A stretch of 11,668 bases of DNA from contig DAOTTO010000266.1 of NCBI GenBank assembly GCA_034437895.1, forward strand, positions 1-11,668. The letters run 5' to 3'. Source of the DNA: JANRLJ01 sp034437895. Its GTDB lineage: Bacteria > Chloroflexota > Anaerolineae > Aggregatilineales > Phototrophicaceae. The position numbers and the translations under genes were made by a program. The notes under the pieces are model-generated. The model made no database searches and was not told the DNA's origin. It saw nothing but the letters and a program-made list of their open reading frames with translations. Positions 5,936 through 11,668 of the stretch are shown here, in pieces. The stretch's first letter is position 1; every line of letters begins with the position of its first letter.

Positions 5936-8764
5936 TTGAAAAAACTTCTCCTTATCTTGATACTGGTATTATTCACGTTACCAGCCGCCCTTGTTTTAAC
6001 GCAGGACGCAACCCCCACGCCGGTTTTTCCGTTGGCGATTACCGGGGTGGATGCGACGAACTTGCCAGAGGCACGAATCACCGCCAATGTGTTTGATCTT
6101 TTTGGTCAACCGCTGCAAGGCTTGGACGTGGGCAACTTCATCCTGACGGGCGAATTGGCGGAAGTCGCGCAGATCGTCAGCGTGGAAAATATCACGGATG
6201 ATAATCTCCCCTTCGCTAGCGTGCTGGTGATCGACGTGAGCAGCAGCATGTCTGGGCTGCCTTTCCAGCAAGCGCAAGAAGCCGCCCGTGTCTTCATCAA
6301 CAGCTTGCGTGAAAATGATCTGGTCGCCATCATCACATTTAGCAACCAAGCCCAATTGGTGCAAGATTACACGATTGACAAAGCGCTGCTGCTGGCGACG
6401 ATTGATAATCTGGCTTTTGGTGGGCAAACCGCGCTGTATGATGCGGCGCTCACAGCGCTAGATGTCGCGGCGAATGCGCCCGTCAACCGCCGAGCGATTA
6501 TCTTCCTGAGCGACGGCGCGGAATCCGATGGACGCGGCGGTCTTATCAGCAGCAATCCCCGCGAGGCCGCCCCACAAGCCGCCCTCCTGCGCGGTGTGCC
6601 ACTCTATACGATTGGACTCGGCTTCGGGACAGATCGCACTTATCTTGAGGCGCTCTCTAACACCACCAACGCCCTTTTCTCGGAATCGCCCACGCCCGAC
6701 CAACTGCCCGAAATTTACGGCAATCTGGCGGCGCTCCTTCGCAGCCAATATGTGATTACCTTGAATGCCGATGTCCCGCTGGATGGCACAGAATACGACT
6801 TCACGCTGCAAGCGACCACCGCCAATGGCGACAGCACCGAAGCCACATCCGTCCTCCGTGCGCCGATTCCTGTGCCGATTGTGCGGTTTGATAATCCACC
6901 TACCGGGGCGATTAACGAACTGACGACAGTCAACGCCCTGATTTTGGCTGACGATCAACTGACCGAAATCGTGATTGACGACGGGGTGCGTCCACAAAAT
7001 GTCATCGTGGTGGATACGGCAGGCGGCGCGGTGGGGGTCGATTTTGACCCAGCCACTTTTGCACCCGGCATGTATACACTGACGATCAGCGCCACTGATA
7101 ACAACGGCGATACTGGAACAGACTCGCTCCCAATCGAAATCGCGGCGCTGCCTTCAACCGTCACGATTGTGCCAGATTTAACAGGTATGACCCTCAGCGA
7201 ACCTGTCGATCTCGTGCTGATCCCCGGCGGACAAACCGCGCCGACGGAAGTCAGTGTTCAATTTGGCGAAATTCAAGAGACCTTAACCGATCCCTACACC
7301 TTCACGATTGACCCCGCGCAGTTGGAACCCGGCGAGCAAACGCTGTCGATTACGATCACGAATGAAGGCGGCGTGACCTCTACAACCGAACAAACCTTCA
7401 CCGTCCTCGCTGTGCCGCCGCAGTTCACAATCAGCGGCATTGAGGCAGGTCAGGTGTTTGAAGGCAGTTTCCTCCCCGGTGAGACTTTCCCGGTTGAGAT
7501 TAACGTCATCAGCCAAACGCTGATCACCCGTGTTTCAGTGAATAATGTGAATACTTCCGTTCAACCCGACGGCAGCTATACGCTGAATGTGCCTTATGGC
7601 GCGGCAGGTAACAATACGCTTGAAATCACGGTGAGTAATGCCAGCGGACAAACGAATAACCAGAGTATTCCCTACACGGTTATTCTCATCCCCACGCCCA
7701 CACCAACCCCACGCCCGACCATCACCTCCACCCCCATGCCGACTGTCGATGTACGAGGGACGGCGAATGCGGAATCATCGTCCACAGCCCAGTCTATCAT
7801 CGTCCAAGCGACCTCAGACGCACGAATCACGGCCCAAGCGCAATCCATGCTGGATTCACAAGCGACCTTAGATACACAAGCAGCTAACGATGCCAACGCT
7901 ACCGCCAGCGCGGAAGCCCTCGCCGCCACGACTACTGCCGAATCGCAAGCAACCGCCAATGCTCAGGGCACCAATGAATCCAGAGCGACGCGCAACGCGC
8001 AAACAACAGAACAAGCCGCAACCGAAATCGCCGCCACACGCGAGGCGGATGCCACGCGTGTCGCGCAAGATATGCCTCGTTTGACGGAAAATGCTCAATC
8101 CACCCGTGATGCCCGTGCGACCACGCAGGCCAATGCTCAAGGCACTTCGACCACCGAAGCGATCTTGACGGAACAAGCCTTTAGCCAACAAGCGACCCGC
8201 GATGCCCGGATAACCGCCAATGCTCAATCAACGGCACAAGGGCAGTTAACCGCGACCTCTGATGCTCAAGTGCGCGGTACGGTTCAGGCTAATTTCACCG
8301 CGACGGCGGAAGCAGCGCTTAATCTGGAAGCCAGCGCGGTTGCCGGGACGATAGAAGGCGTAACGCAAACAGCCGATGCACTGGGGACGGCGACAGGGGA
8401 GGCTAATTCTGCGGCGGTGGCTCAAGCCAGCACTGCTGATTCTCAAGGCACCCGTGATGCCGAGCCGACAGCCACGCTCGAAGCGACAGCCACCCGTGAT
8501 GCCGAGCCGACAGCCACGCTCGAAACGACAGCCACCCGTGATGCCGAGCCGACAGCCACGCTCGAAGCGACAGCAGAACCCACTGAAGAATTGACCCCCA
8601 CAATGGGGCCAACCGTCACGCCTGTGGAAATCACCGAAGTGGGCGCACAAAACGCGCCAGATCAAAATCAAACGGATTTACTGCCCTTTATCGTGTGCGG
8701 GATCGGCATTCTCGTCCTGCTGATTATCCTGATTTTGGTGTTTGCGCGGCGCAGACGCGAATAA
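5936..8764 (+). CDS. Exported von Willebrand A protein with Ig-like domains, Ala/Thr/Gln stalk and C-terminal membrane anchor
   Basis: This is a 942-residue surface protein. Residues 1-22 are a signal peptide. A VWA domain spans about 92-275 with an intact MIDAS: D100-x-S102-x-S104 (DVSSS), T165 (GGQTALYD) and D193 (LSDGAE), so it should bind a metal-dependent protein ligand. Three Ig/cadherin-like beta domains follow at about 312-404, 405-494 and 495-583. A Pro-Thr linker (IPTPTPTPRPTIT) leads to about 280 residues (603-880) of Ala/Thr/Gln/Glu/Asn-rich helical repeats with recurring NAQ-T and TRDA words, ending in three copies of a 14-residue unit. A membrane helix (about 915-937, LLPFIVCGIGILVLLIILIL) with RRRRE inside anchors the C-terminus. 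The likely picture is a ligand-binding head held away from the membrane by a stalk. Start is TTG with AGGAGG 6 nt upstream. A terminator follows, so it is probably monocistronic. The ligand is unknown. Confidence 0.92.
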   Translation: MKKLLLILILVLFTLPAALVLTQDATPTPVFPLAITGVDATNLPEARITANVFDLFGQPLQGLDVGNFILTGELAEVAQIVSVENITDDNLPFASVLVIDVSSSMSGLPFQQAQEAARVFINSLRENDLVAIITFSNQAQLVQDYTIDKALLLATIDNLAFGGQTALYDAALTALDVAANAPVNRRAIIFLSDGAESDGRGGLISSNPREAAPQAALLRGVPLYTIGLGFGTDRTYLEALSNTTNALFSESPTPDQLPEIYGNLAALLRSQYVITLNADVPLDGTEYDFTLQATTANGDSTEATSVLRAPIPVPIVRFDNPPTGAINELTTVNALILADDQLTEIVIDDGVRPQNVIVVDTAGGAVGVDFDPATFAPGMYTLTISATDNNGDTGTDSLPIEIAALPSTVTIVPDLTGMTLSEPVDLVLIPGGQTAPTEVSVQFGEIQETLTDPYTFTIDPAQLEPGEQTLSITITNEGGVTSTTEQTFTVLAVPPQFTISGIEAGQVFEGSFLPGETFPVEINVISQTLITRVSVNNVNTSVQPDGSYTLNVPYGAAGNNTLEITVSNASGQTNNQSIPYTVILIPTPTPTPRPTITSTPMPTVDVRGTANAESSSTAQSIIVQATSDARITAQAQSMLDSQATLDTQAANDANATASAEALAATTTAESQATANAQGTNESRATRNAQTTEQAATEIAATREADATRVAQDMPRLTENAQSTRDARATTQANAQGTSTTEAILTEQAFSQQATRDARITANAQSTAQGQLTATSDAQVRGTVQANFTATAEAALNLEASAVAGTIEGVTQTADALGTATGEANSAAVAQASTADSQGTRDAEPTATLEATATRDAEPTATLETTATRDAEPTATLEATAEPTEELTPTMGPTVTPVEITEVGAQNAPDQNQTDLLPFIVCGIGILVLLIILILVFARRRRE
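8450..8575 (+). repeat. Three tandem 42-bp repeats inside the VWA stalk
   Basis: Copies lie at 8450-8491, 8492-8533 and 8534-8575, each encoding TRDAEPTATLEATA. Copy 2 has one change (GCG to ACG, Ala to Thr) and copy 3 differs only at its last base. The unit is in frame, so copy-number change would alter stalk length without a frameshift. Confidence 0.95.
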
Positions 8765-8780
8765 ATTTTAGCCTTAGACG

Positions 8781-8813
8781 TAAAGGGCGCGGCGTATATT
8801 GCTGCGCCCTTTA
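8781..8813 (+). terminator. Hairpin terminator after the VWA gene
   Basis: A perfect 10-bp inverted repeat TAAAGGGCGC (8781-8790)/GCGCCCTTTA (8804-8813) has a 13-nt loop and begins 16 nt after the VWA stop. There is no long T tract after it, only TCGAACAATCT, so efficiency is uncertain. Confidence 0.65.
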
Positions 8814-8872
8814 TCGAACAATCTACTTTTAGCCGCTAAGGGTACAACCCTCAATTTCTCTAAAGCCAACTT

Positions 8873-9169
8873 ATGTCGAATGCCTACAAAAATATCATTT
8901 TGACCAATCATGCTGAAGAACGCATGGCGCTACGGCGCATCTCCCGCGAGATGATTTTAAGCACTGTTCAAAAGCCCGATTCACAGGAAAAAGAAGCGGA
9001 TGGCGATACTCAATTCGTCAAGACCATCAACAAGCGTCCACTGCATGTCGTGGCGGCCTACCTCAAAGATGAGAAAAAATGGTTGATTAAAACGGTGTGG
9101 GTACGCGGCGAAGATGATCCACAGCCGTTGTGGAAACGCCTGCTGCGCTTGTTGGGCATTCGCTGGTAA
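8873..9169 (+). CDS. DUF4258 domain protein
   Basis: This 98-residue protein begins ILTNHAEERMALRRISREMI followed by LSTVQKPDSQEKE, the usual DUF4258 opening (histidine plus ERM-R-I...I...P), and ends with strands HVVAAYLKDEKKWLIKTVWVRGED and a basic tail LWKRLLRLLGIRW. DUF4258 proteins are small and of unproven function; some sit in toxin-antitoxin-like pairs, with a small partner gene. No such partner is visible here: the next gene is a GNAT 40 nt downstream, and upstream is a terminator. No Shine-Dalgarno precedes the ATG. A truncated relative of the same gene lies at 5337-5425 on the other strand, so this family is repeated in this genome. Alternative view: a stand-alone, mobile orphan toxin-like gene. 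Family assignment is fairly sure; role unknown. Confidence 0.8.
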   Translation: MSNAYKNIILTNHAEERMALRRISREMILSTVQKPDSQEKEADGDTQFVKTINKRPLHVVAAYLKDEKKWLIKTVWVRGEDDPQPLWKRLLRLLGIRW

Positions 9170-9209
9170 GAAGAAGCTAACCCAAAACCAAAATTAGGAT
9201 TTTCACCTG

Positions 9210-10061
9210 ATGACGATTATCTATTCACCTGCTCATGTGGCAACTTTAGAACAGCTCACCGATGCCTTTAATCGCGGCTACGAGGGCTATCTTGTCCCGG
9301 TCAACTTGCAACCGGAACAACTCGCCGGACACGTCGCGCAGAACGATCTTGATCTGGCGCAGTCGGTTGTGGCATGGGAGGGCGATGGGACAGTCGGCGT
9401 GGGTATGTTCGGGGTACGGGGCAAACTCGGCTGGATTGGCGGAATCGGCGTGGCTGTGTCGCATCGTCAGCACGGAATCGGGCGCGGGATGATGCACTAT
9501 CTAATCGGCAACGCGCACAACTTAAAGCTGGAAACGGTGATGCTGGAGGTCATCAGCGGCAATGACCGCGCCAAAGCCCTCTACGACTCGCTCGGATTCG
9601 AGACACTGCGCCGCCTGCTTATTCTTGAATATACGCCCAACACTGCGCCCAACTTTATACCCGATCCGTTGATGACAATTCAGCAGATAAACCTGAAAGA
9701 AGCCTTAAGTTATTATGCACCATTCCATCCGATACGGAATCCTTGGCAGCGGACGCGGGAATCCCTCAGCCGGTTGGCGGCGGAAATCCCGGCATGGCTG
9801 GCCTACTATGACGGAAAACCAGTCGCGTATGTGATTGCGAATGTGGGCGGCAAAGGCATCCAAATGATTGATCTGGCTTTTTCGCCCGGTTATGCGGAAA
9901 TCATGCGCGGCCTGGTAATTGATTTACACAGCCAGCAGCCGGATGCTCCGGTACGAATCACTAACCTGGGAGAAGATGATCCAGCGTGGCCTATACTTGC
10001 TGAACTTGGCTACTGCGAAACCTTGAGCCAAGTGGAGATGCTGCTGCCGATCATGTTATAA
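9210..10061 (+). CDS. GNAT-family N-acetyltransferase, probably with tandem GNAT-like halves
   Basis: This is a 283-residue cytosolic enzyme that would transfer an acetyl group from acetyl-CoA to an amine; the acceptor is unknown. The N-terminal half (about 1-140) has the GNAT acetyl-CoA site: beta-4 WIGGIGVAVS followed by the pyrophosphate loop R86-Q-H-G89-I-G91 (R/Q-x-x-G-x-G/A), then the C-terminal N118-DRAKALYDSLGF130 signature. The second half (141-283) is about the size of another GNAT fold (LAYYDGKPVAYVIANVGGKGIQMIDLAFSP) but lacks the R/QxxGxG loop, so it is probably a structural copy. ATG 9210 has AGGA 10 nt upstream. It follows DUF4258 by 40 nt in the same direction and might be co-transcribed with it; two hairpins lie just downstream. 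Confidence 0.88.
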   Translation: MTIIYSPAHVATLEQLTDAFNRGYEGYLVPVNLQPEQLAGHVAQNDLDLAQSVVAWEGDGTVGVGMFGVRGKLGWIGGIGVAVSHRQHGIGRGMMHYLIGNAHNLKLETVMLEVISGNDRAKALYDSLGFETLRRLLILEYTPNTAPNFIPDPLMTIQQINLKEALSYYAPFHPIRNPWQRTRESLSRLAAEIPAWLAYYDGKPVAYVIANVGGKGIQMIDLAFSPGYAEIMRGLVIDLHSQQPDAPVRITNLGEDDPAWPILAELGYCETLSQVEMLLPIML

Positions 10062-10068
10062 AACCAAA

Positions 10069-10092
10069 CGCCCCAGGGGAGGAAGCGGGGCG
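10069..10092. terminator. GC-rich hairpin after the GNAT gene
   Basis: CGCCCC (10069-10074) pairs with GGGGCG (10087-10092) around a purine-rich 12-nt loop, only 7 nt after the GNAT stop. On the minus strand the stem is followed by TTTGGTTTT, so it could also stop transcripts coming from the right. Confidence 0.5.
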
Positions 10093-10114
10093 CTCGGTCT
10101 ATCGGGGAAGCCTT

Positions 10115-10146
10115 TTCGGTGTAATGGTGGGGGCAATTACACCGAA
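10115..10146. terminator. Perfect 11-bp hairpin downstream of the GNAT gene
   Basis: TTCGGTGTAAT (10115-10125) is perfectly complementary to ATTACACCGAA (10136-10146), with a 10-nt G-rich loop. It may be the actual terminator of the GNAT/DUF4258 unit or part of a small structured RNA with the hairpin before it. There is no poly-T tail, so the role is a guess. Confidence 0.55.
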
Positions 10147-10344
10147 TAACTTTCACTTTATCATAATCAAGTTGTGTCTAACTGACGCTTGCCCTCCGTT
10201 TACCCTACGCTGGCGTTGCCATATTTTCGCCCAAAATCGCATGGCGCAAAGCCTAACGATGGCAAGTTAAGATTTACTCACTCAGGTTGATTGTCAAAAA
10301 TCATAATCTGAAGCAAAATAACAGCAATGTATTGGCGAGATAAT
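10147..10344. other. Intergenic region before the SH3b gene
   Basis: No coding region is supported here. Visible items are a direct repeat ATCATAATC (10160-10168 and 10300-10308) and a loose 7-bp inverted repeat TTGCCAT (10216-10222)/ATGGCAA (10259-10265). The promoter of the SH3b gene must lie here, but I cannot identify a good -35/-10 pair. Confidence 0.35.
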
Positions 10345-10350
10345 AAAGGA
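10345..10350 (+). promoter_or_regulatory. Shine-Dalgarno choosing ATG 10358
   Basis: AAAGGA lies 7 nt before ATG 10358 but only 1 nt before the in-frame GTG 10352, so the ATG is the start. Confidence 0.75.
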
Positions 10351-10357
10351 TGTGGTT

Positions 10358-11401
10358 ATGATTCCAAGACATTCTCGTAAGCGTGTATTTATTGTGTTGG
10401 GCTTACTCCTCTGTTTGTTGCAAGTGAGCTTGGTCAGCGCGGCACGGCGTGATAATTTGCGCTGGGTTGTGGGCTGCAATGGATTCACCAATGTTGGCGG
10501 CGGTGTGATCTTCACCCGTGATAACACCGGGGACGGGCGCGAAACATTCAGCATCGTAGCAGTGGATGGCGAAGGTAATGTCATCTTTGGCCCAATATCC
10601 GATTCGATTTTTGTGGACAGCCGTTTGTATTTGGAACGTGGGTTGACGTTTGCTTATGATGTCGAACCTGTCGCCAATCCGATCCTCGTCAGCCTCATCA
10701 GTGAAGAGGGCAACGGATTAGATACCCAAGTTGTCTACAGCGCCATCGGTAACTGCTCTGGTTTGCCGTCACCTGTGGTCGAAGATTTGAATGAATCTGT
10801 TTTTGATCTTTTTGCTTATATCATTGATCCCACCCCTTCAGACAGCGTACCGCTCAATGGGAATCCTCCTCGTCCGGTGAATCCTGATGGCATCAGCCGC
10901 GGCGCGGGGTCAGAAGACCAATTCGTGCTGGTGTCGAACCCCACTACCGTCAACCTCCGCAGCGGCGATGGCCCCGCATATACCGTTGTTGGCCTGGTCG
11001 AGGCGGGCGATGAACTGATCGTCCTCGGTACCAACCTTGGACGGACGTGGTGGTATGTTCAGGTCGGTGAAGTGCGCGGCTGGATTAACGCCGAGTTAGC
11101 CAACCTTGTGCGCGGTGATCTGACGAACCTTCCCATTATCCCTGTCGAAGGCGAAATTTTCTTGCCGCGTTATTATGCCTTCCAATCGCAGCCCTTGTAT
11201 GCCGCGCCCAGCAGTCGTTCTGGGTCGCTCTGTACTTTGTCTGGCGCTCTGGAATATTTCGTCATCGGGCAAGATTTGGACGGCGAATTCTTTGAGATTG
11301 AAGCCATTTGTGGCGATGAATTGGTCATTGGCTGGGTGCCGCAGGATGCCGGGGCGCTCCGTAATTCCGGCGATCTGTCAATTCCCGTCACGGATAATTA
11401 A
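10358..11401 (+). CDS. Secreted SH3b-domain protein
   Basis: This is a 347-residue exported protein. The N-terminus MIPRHSRKR, a hydrophobic run (FIVLGLLLCLLQVSLV) and a likely cut after VSA near residue 28 form a signal peptide; no other membrane helix is present. Residues about 30-140 form a beta-rich domain (GCNGFTNVGGGVIFTRDN) that I do not recognise. After a Pro-rich linker (about 150-185) comes a bacterial SH3 (SH3b) domain, about 189-250, with NLRSGDGPAYTVVGLVEAGD, then WWYVQV and GWINAEL, the classic pattern. The tail (about 265-340) looks like a second, divergent SH3-like unit (LYAAPSSRSG, GWVPQDAG). C40, C133, C292 and C318 could form two disulfides. SH3b domains usually bind peptidoglycan or other wall polymers, so a wall-associated role is likely; no catalytic domain is seen. 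Transcription is probably monocistronic. Confidence 0.88.
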   Translation: MIPRHSRKRVFIVLGLLLCLLQVSLVSAARRDNLRWVVGCNGFTNVGGGVIFTRDNTGDGRETFSIVAVDGEGNVIFGPISDSIFVDSRLYLERGLTFAYDVEPVANPILVSLISEEGNGLDTQVVYSAIGNCSGLPSPVVEDLNESVFDLFAYIIDPTPSDSVPLNGNPPRPVNPDGISRGAGSEDQFVLVSNPTTVNLRSGDGPAYTVVGLVEAGDELIVLGTNLGRTWWYVQVGEVRGWINAELANLVRGDLTNLPIIPVEGEIFLPRYYAFQSQPLYAAPSSRSGSLCTLSGALEYFVIGQDLDGEFFEIEAICGDELVIGWVPQDAGALRNSGDLSIPVTDN

Positions 11402-11424
11402 CCTCAGCACAAAATTGATTTTTG

Positions 11425-11448
11425 GGTGTACGGCCTCGGCTGTACACC
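11425..11448 (+). terminator. Terminator of the SH3b gene
   Basis: GGTGTACGGC (11425-11434) pairs with GCTGTACACC (11439-11448), 10 pairs including one G-U, around a 4-nt loop CTCG, then TTTCCCC. It lies 24 nt after the stop codon. Confidence 0.75.
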
Positions 11449-11568
11449 TTTCCCCTAACACCTTTTTCAAATGAGATCAGAGGGGAGTCCGCCATGTTCG
11501 CACATACATCATGGCCTACTTCAACCGCAACATCCCTACAAATTTCTATAACTTCAGGACTTTCGCTT

Positions 11569-11668
11569 ACCTCACCCCCCGGCCCCCTCTCCAATACTTG
11601 GAGAGGGGGAGAAAAACGCATCTTGAAGTCCCCTCTCCATGCAATGGGGAGGGGATTTAGGGGTGGGG
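11569..11668. repeat. GC-rich palindromic REP/MITE-like repeat, cut by the right edge
   Basis: Two C-rich/G-rich hairpins stand side by side. In the first, CCCCCTCTCCAA (11583-11594) pairs with TTGGAGAGGGGG (11598-11609) around a 3-nt loop. In the second, CCCCTCTCCAT (11630-11640) pairs with ATGGGGAGGGG (11644-11654) with one wobble. The outer ends are an imperfect inverted repeat: CTCACCCC at 11571 and GGGGTGGGG at the right edge. This style of repeat is widespread in Chloroflexota and cyanobacterial genomes (from memory). The element probably ends just outside the window. Confidence 0.75.

Noticed and set aside
7672..7959. Ala/Val-rich minus-strand open frames opposite the VWA stalk
   Set aside because: They are by-products of the repetitive GC-rich codons on the plus strand.
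8450..8575. Possible CRISPR-like repeats
   Set aside because: The 42-bp units are directly adjacent with no spacers and are in frame with the VWA protein.
10294..10584. A 96-residue minus-strand open frame
   Set aside because: It is antisense to the signal peptide region of the SH3b gene, with no family resemblance.
11388..11621. A 77-residue minus-strand open frame
   Set aside because: It runs through the palindromic repeat and the SH3b terminator and has no recognisable domain.

Overview
The window looks like a piece of a Chloroflexota chromosome, probably of the Anaerolineae type; this is inferred from style, not from a marker gene. The clues are exported proteins with Pro-Thr linkers and long Ala/Thr/Gln-rich helical tracts, an ECF sigma/membrane anti-sigma pair without a zinc motif, REC-first histidine kinases, a stand-alone HTH plus LAGLIDADG protein beside a tRNA, and a GC-rich palindromic repeat at the right edge.

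Layout. Positions 1-1808 (+) hold two paralogous signalling kinases in tandem, the first cut by the left edge. Converging on them with only 3 nt between stop codons is a minus-strand operon (4298 to 1812): ECF sigma factor, membrane-spanning anti-sigma factor, zinc-ribbon Nudix hydrolase. A tRNA-Leu(CAA) at 4373-4453 with its own terminator follows on the plus strand, then an HTH-LAGLIDADG homing-endonuclease-like protein (4551-5333). From 5334 to about 5730 lie two decayed minus-strand fragments: the N-terminal half of a DUF4258 gene that directly abuts the LAGLIDADG stop codon, and the N-terminal part of an IS982-like transposase with three in-frame stops. After a non-coding leader comes a 942-residue exported von Willebrand A protein with Ig-like domains, a long Ala/Thr/Gln repeat stalk and a C-terminal membrane anchor (5936-8764). 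Then follow an intact DUF4258 gene (8873-9169), a GNAT acetyltransferase (9210-10061), two strong hairpins, a secreted SH3b-domain protein (10358-11402) with a terminator, and the start of a palindromic REP/MITE-like repeat that runs off the right edge.

How it fits together. The sigma, anti-sigma and Nudix genes form one clear transcription unit: an envelope signal probably reaches the sigma factor through the anti-sigma protein. The two kinases are probably a duplicated phosphorelay module whose input is not visible. The VWA and SH3b proteins are cell-surface proteins but nothing links them directly. The tRNA-LAGLIDADG-DUF4258-IS982 stretch looks like a site of repeated insertion and decay and is the most unusual part. 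I see no complete, clearly new multi-gene system; the best candidates for follow-up are the LAGLIDADG protein and its junction, the architecture of the anti-sigma factor, and the repeat stalk of the VWA protein.
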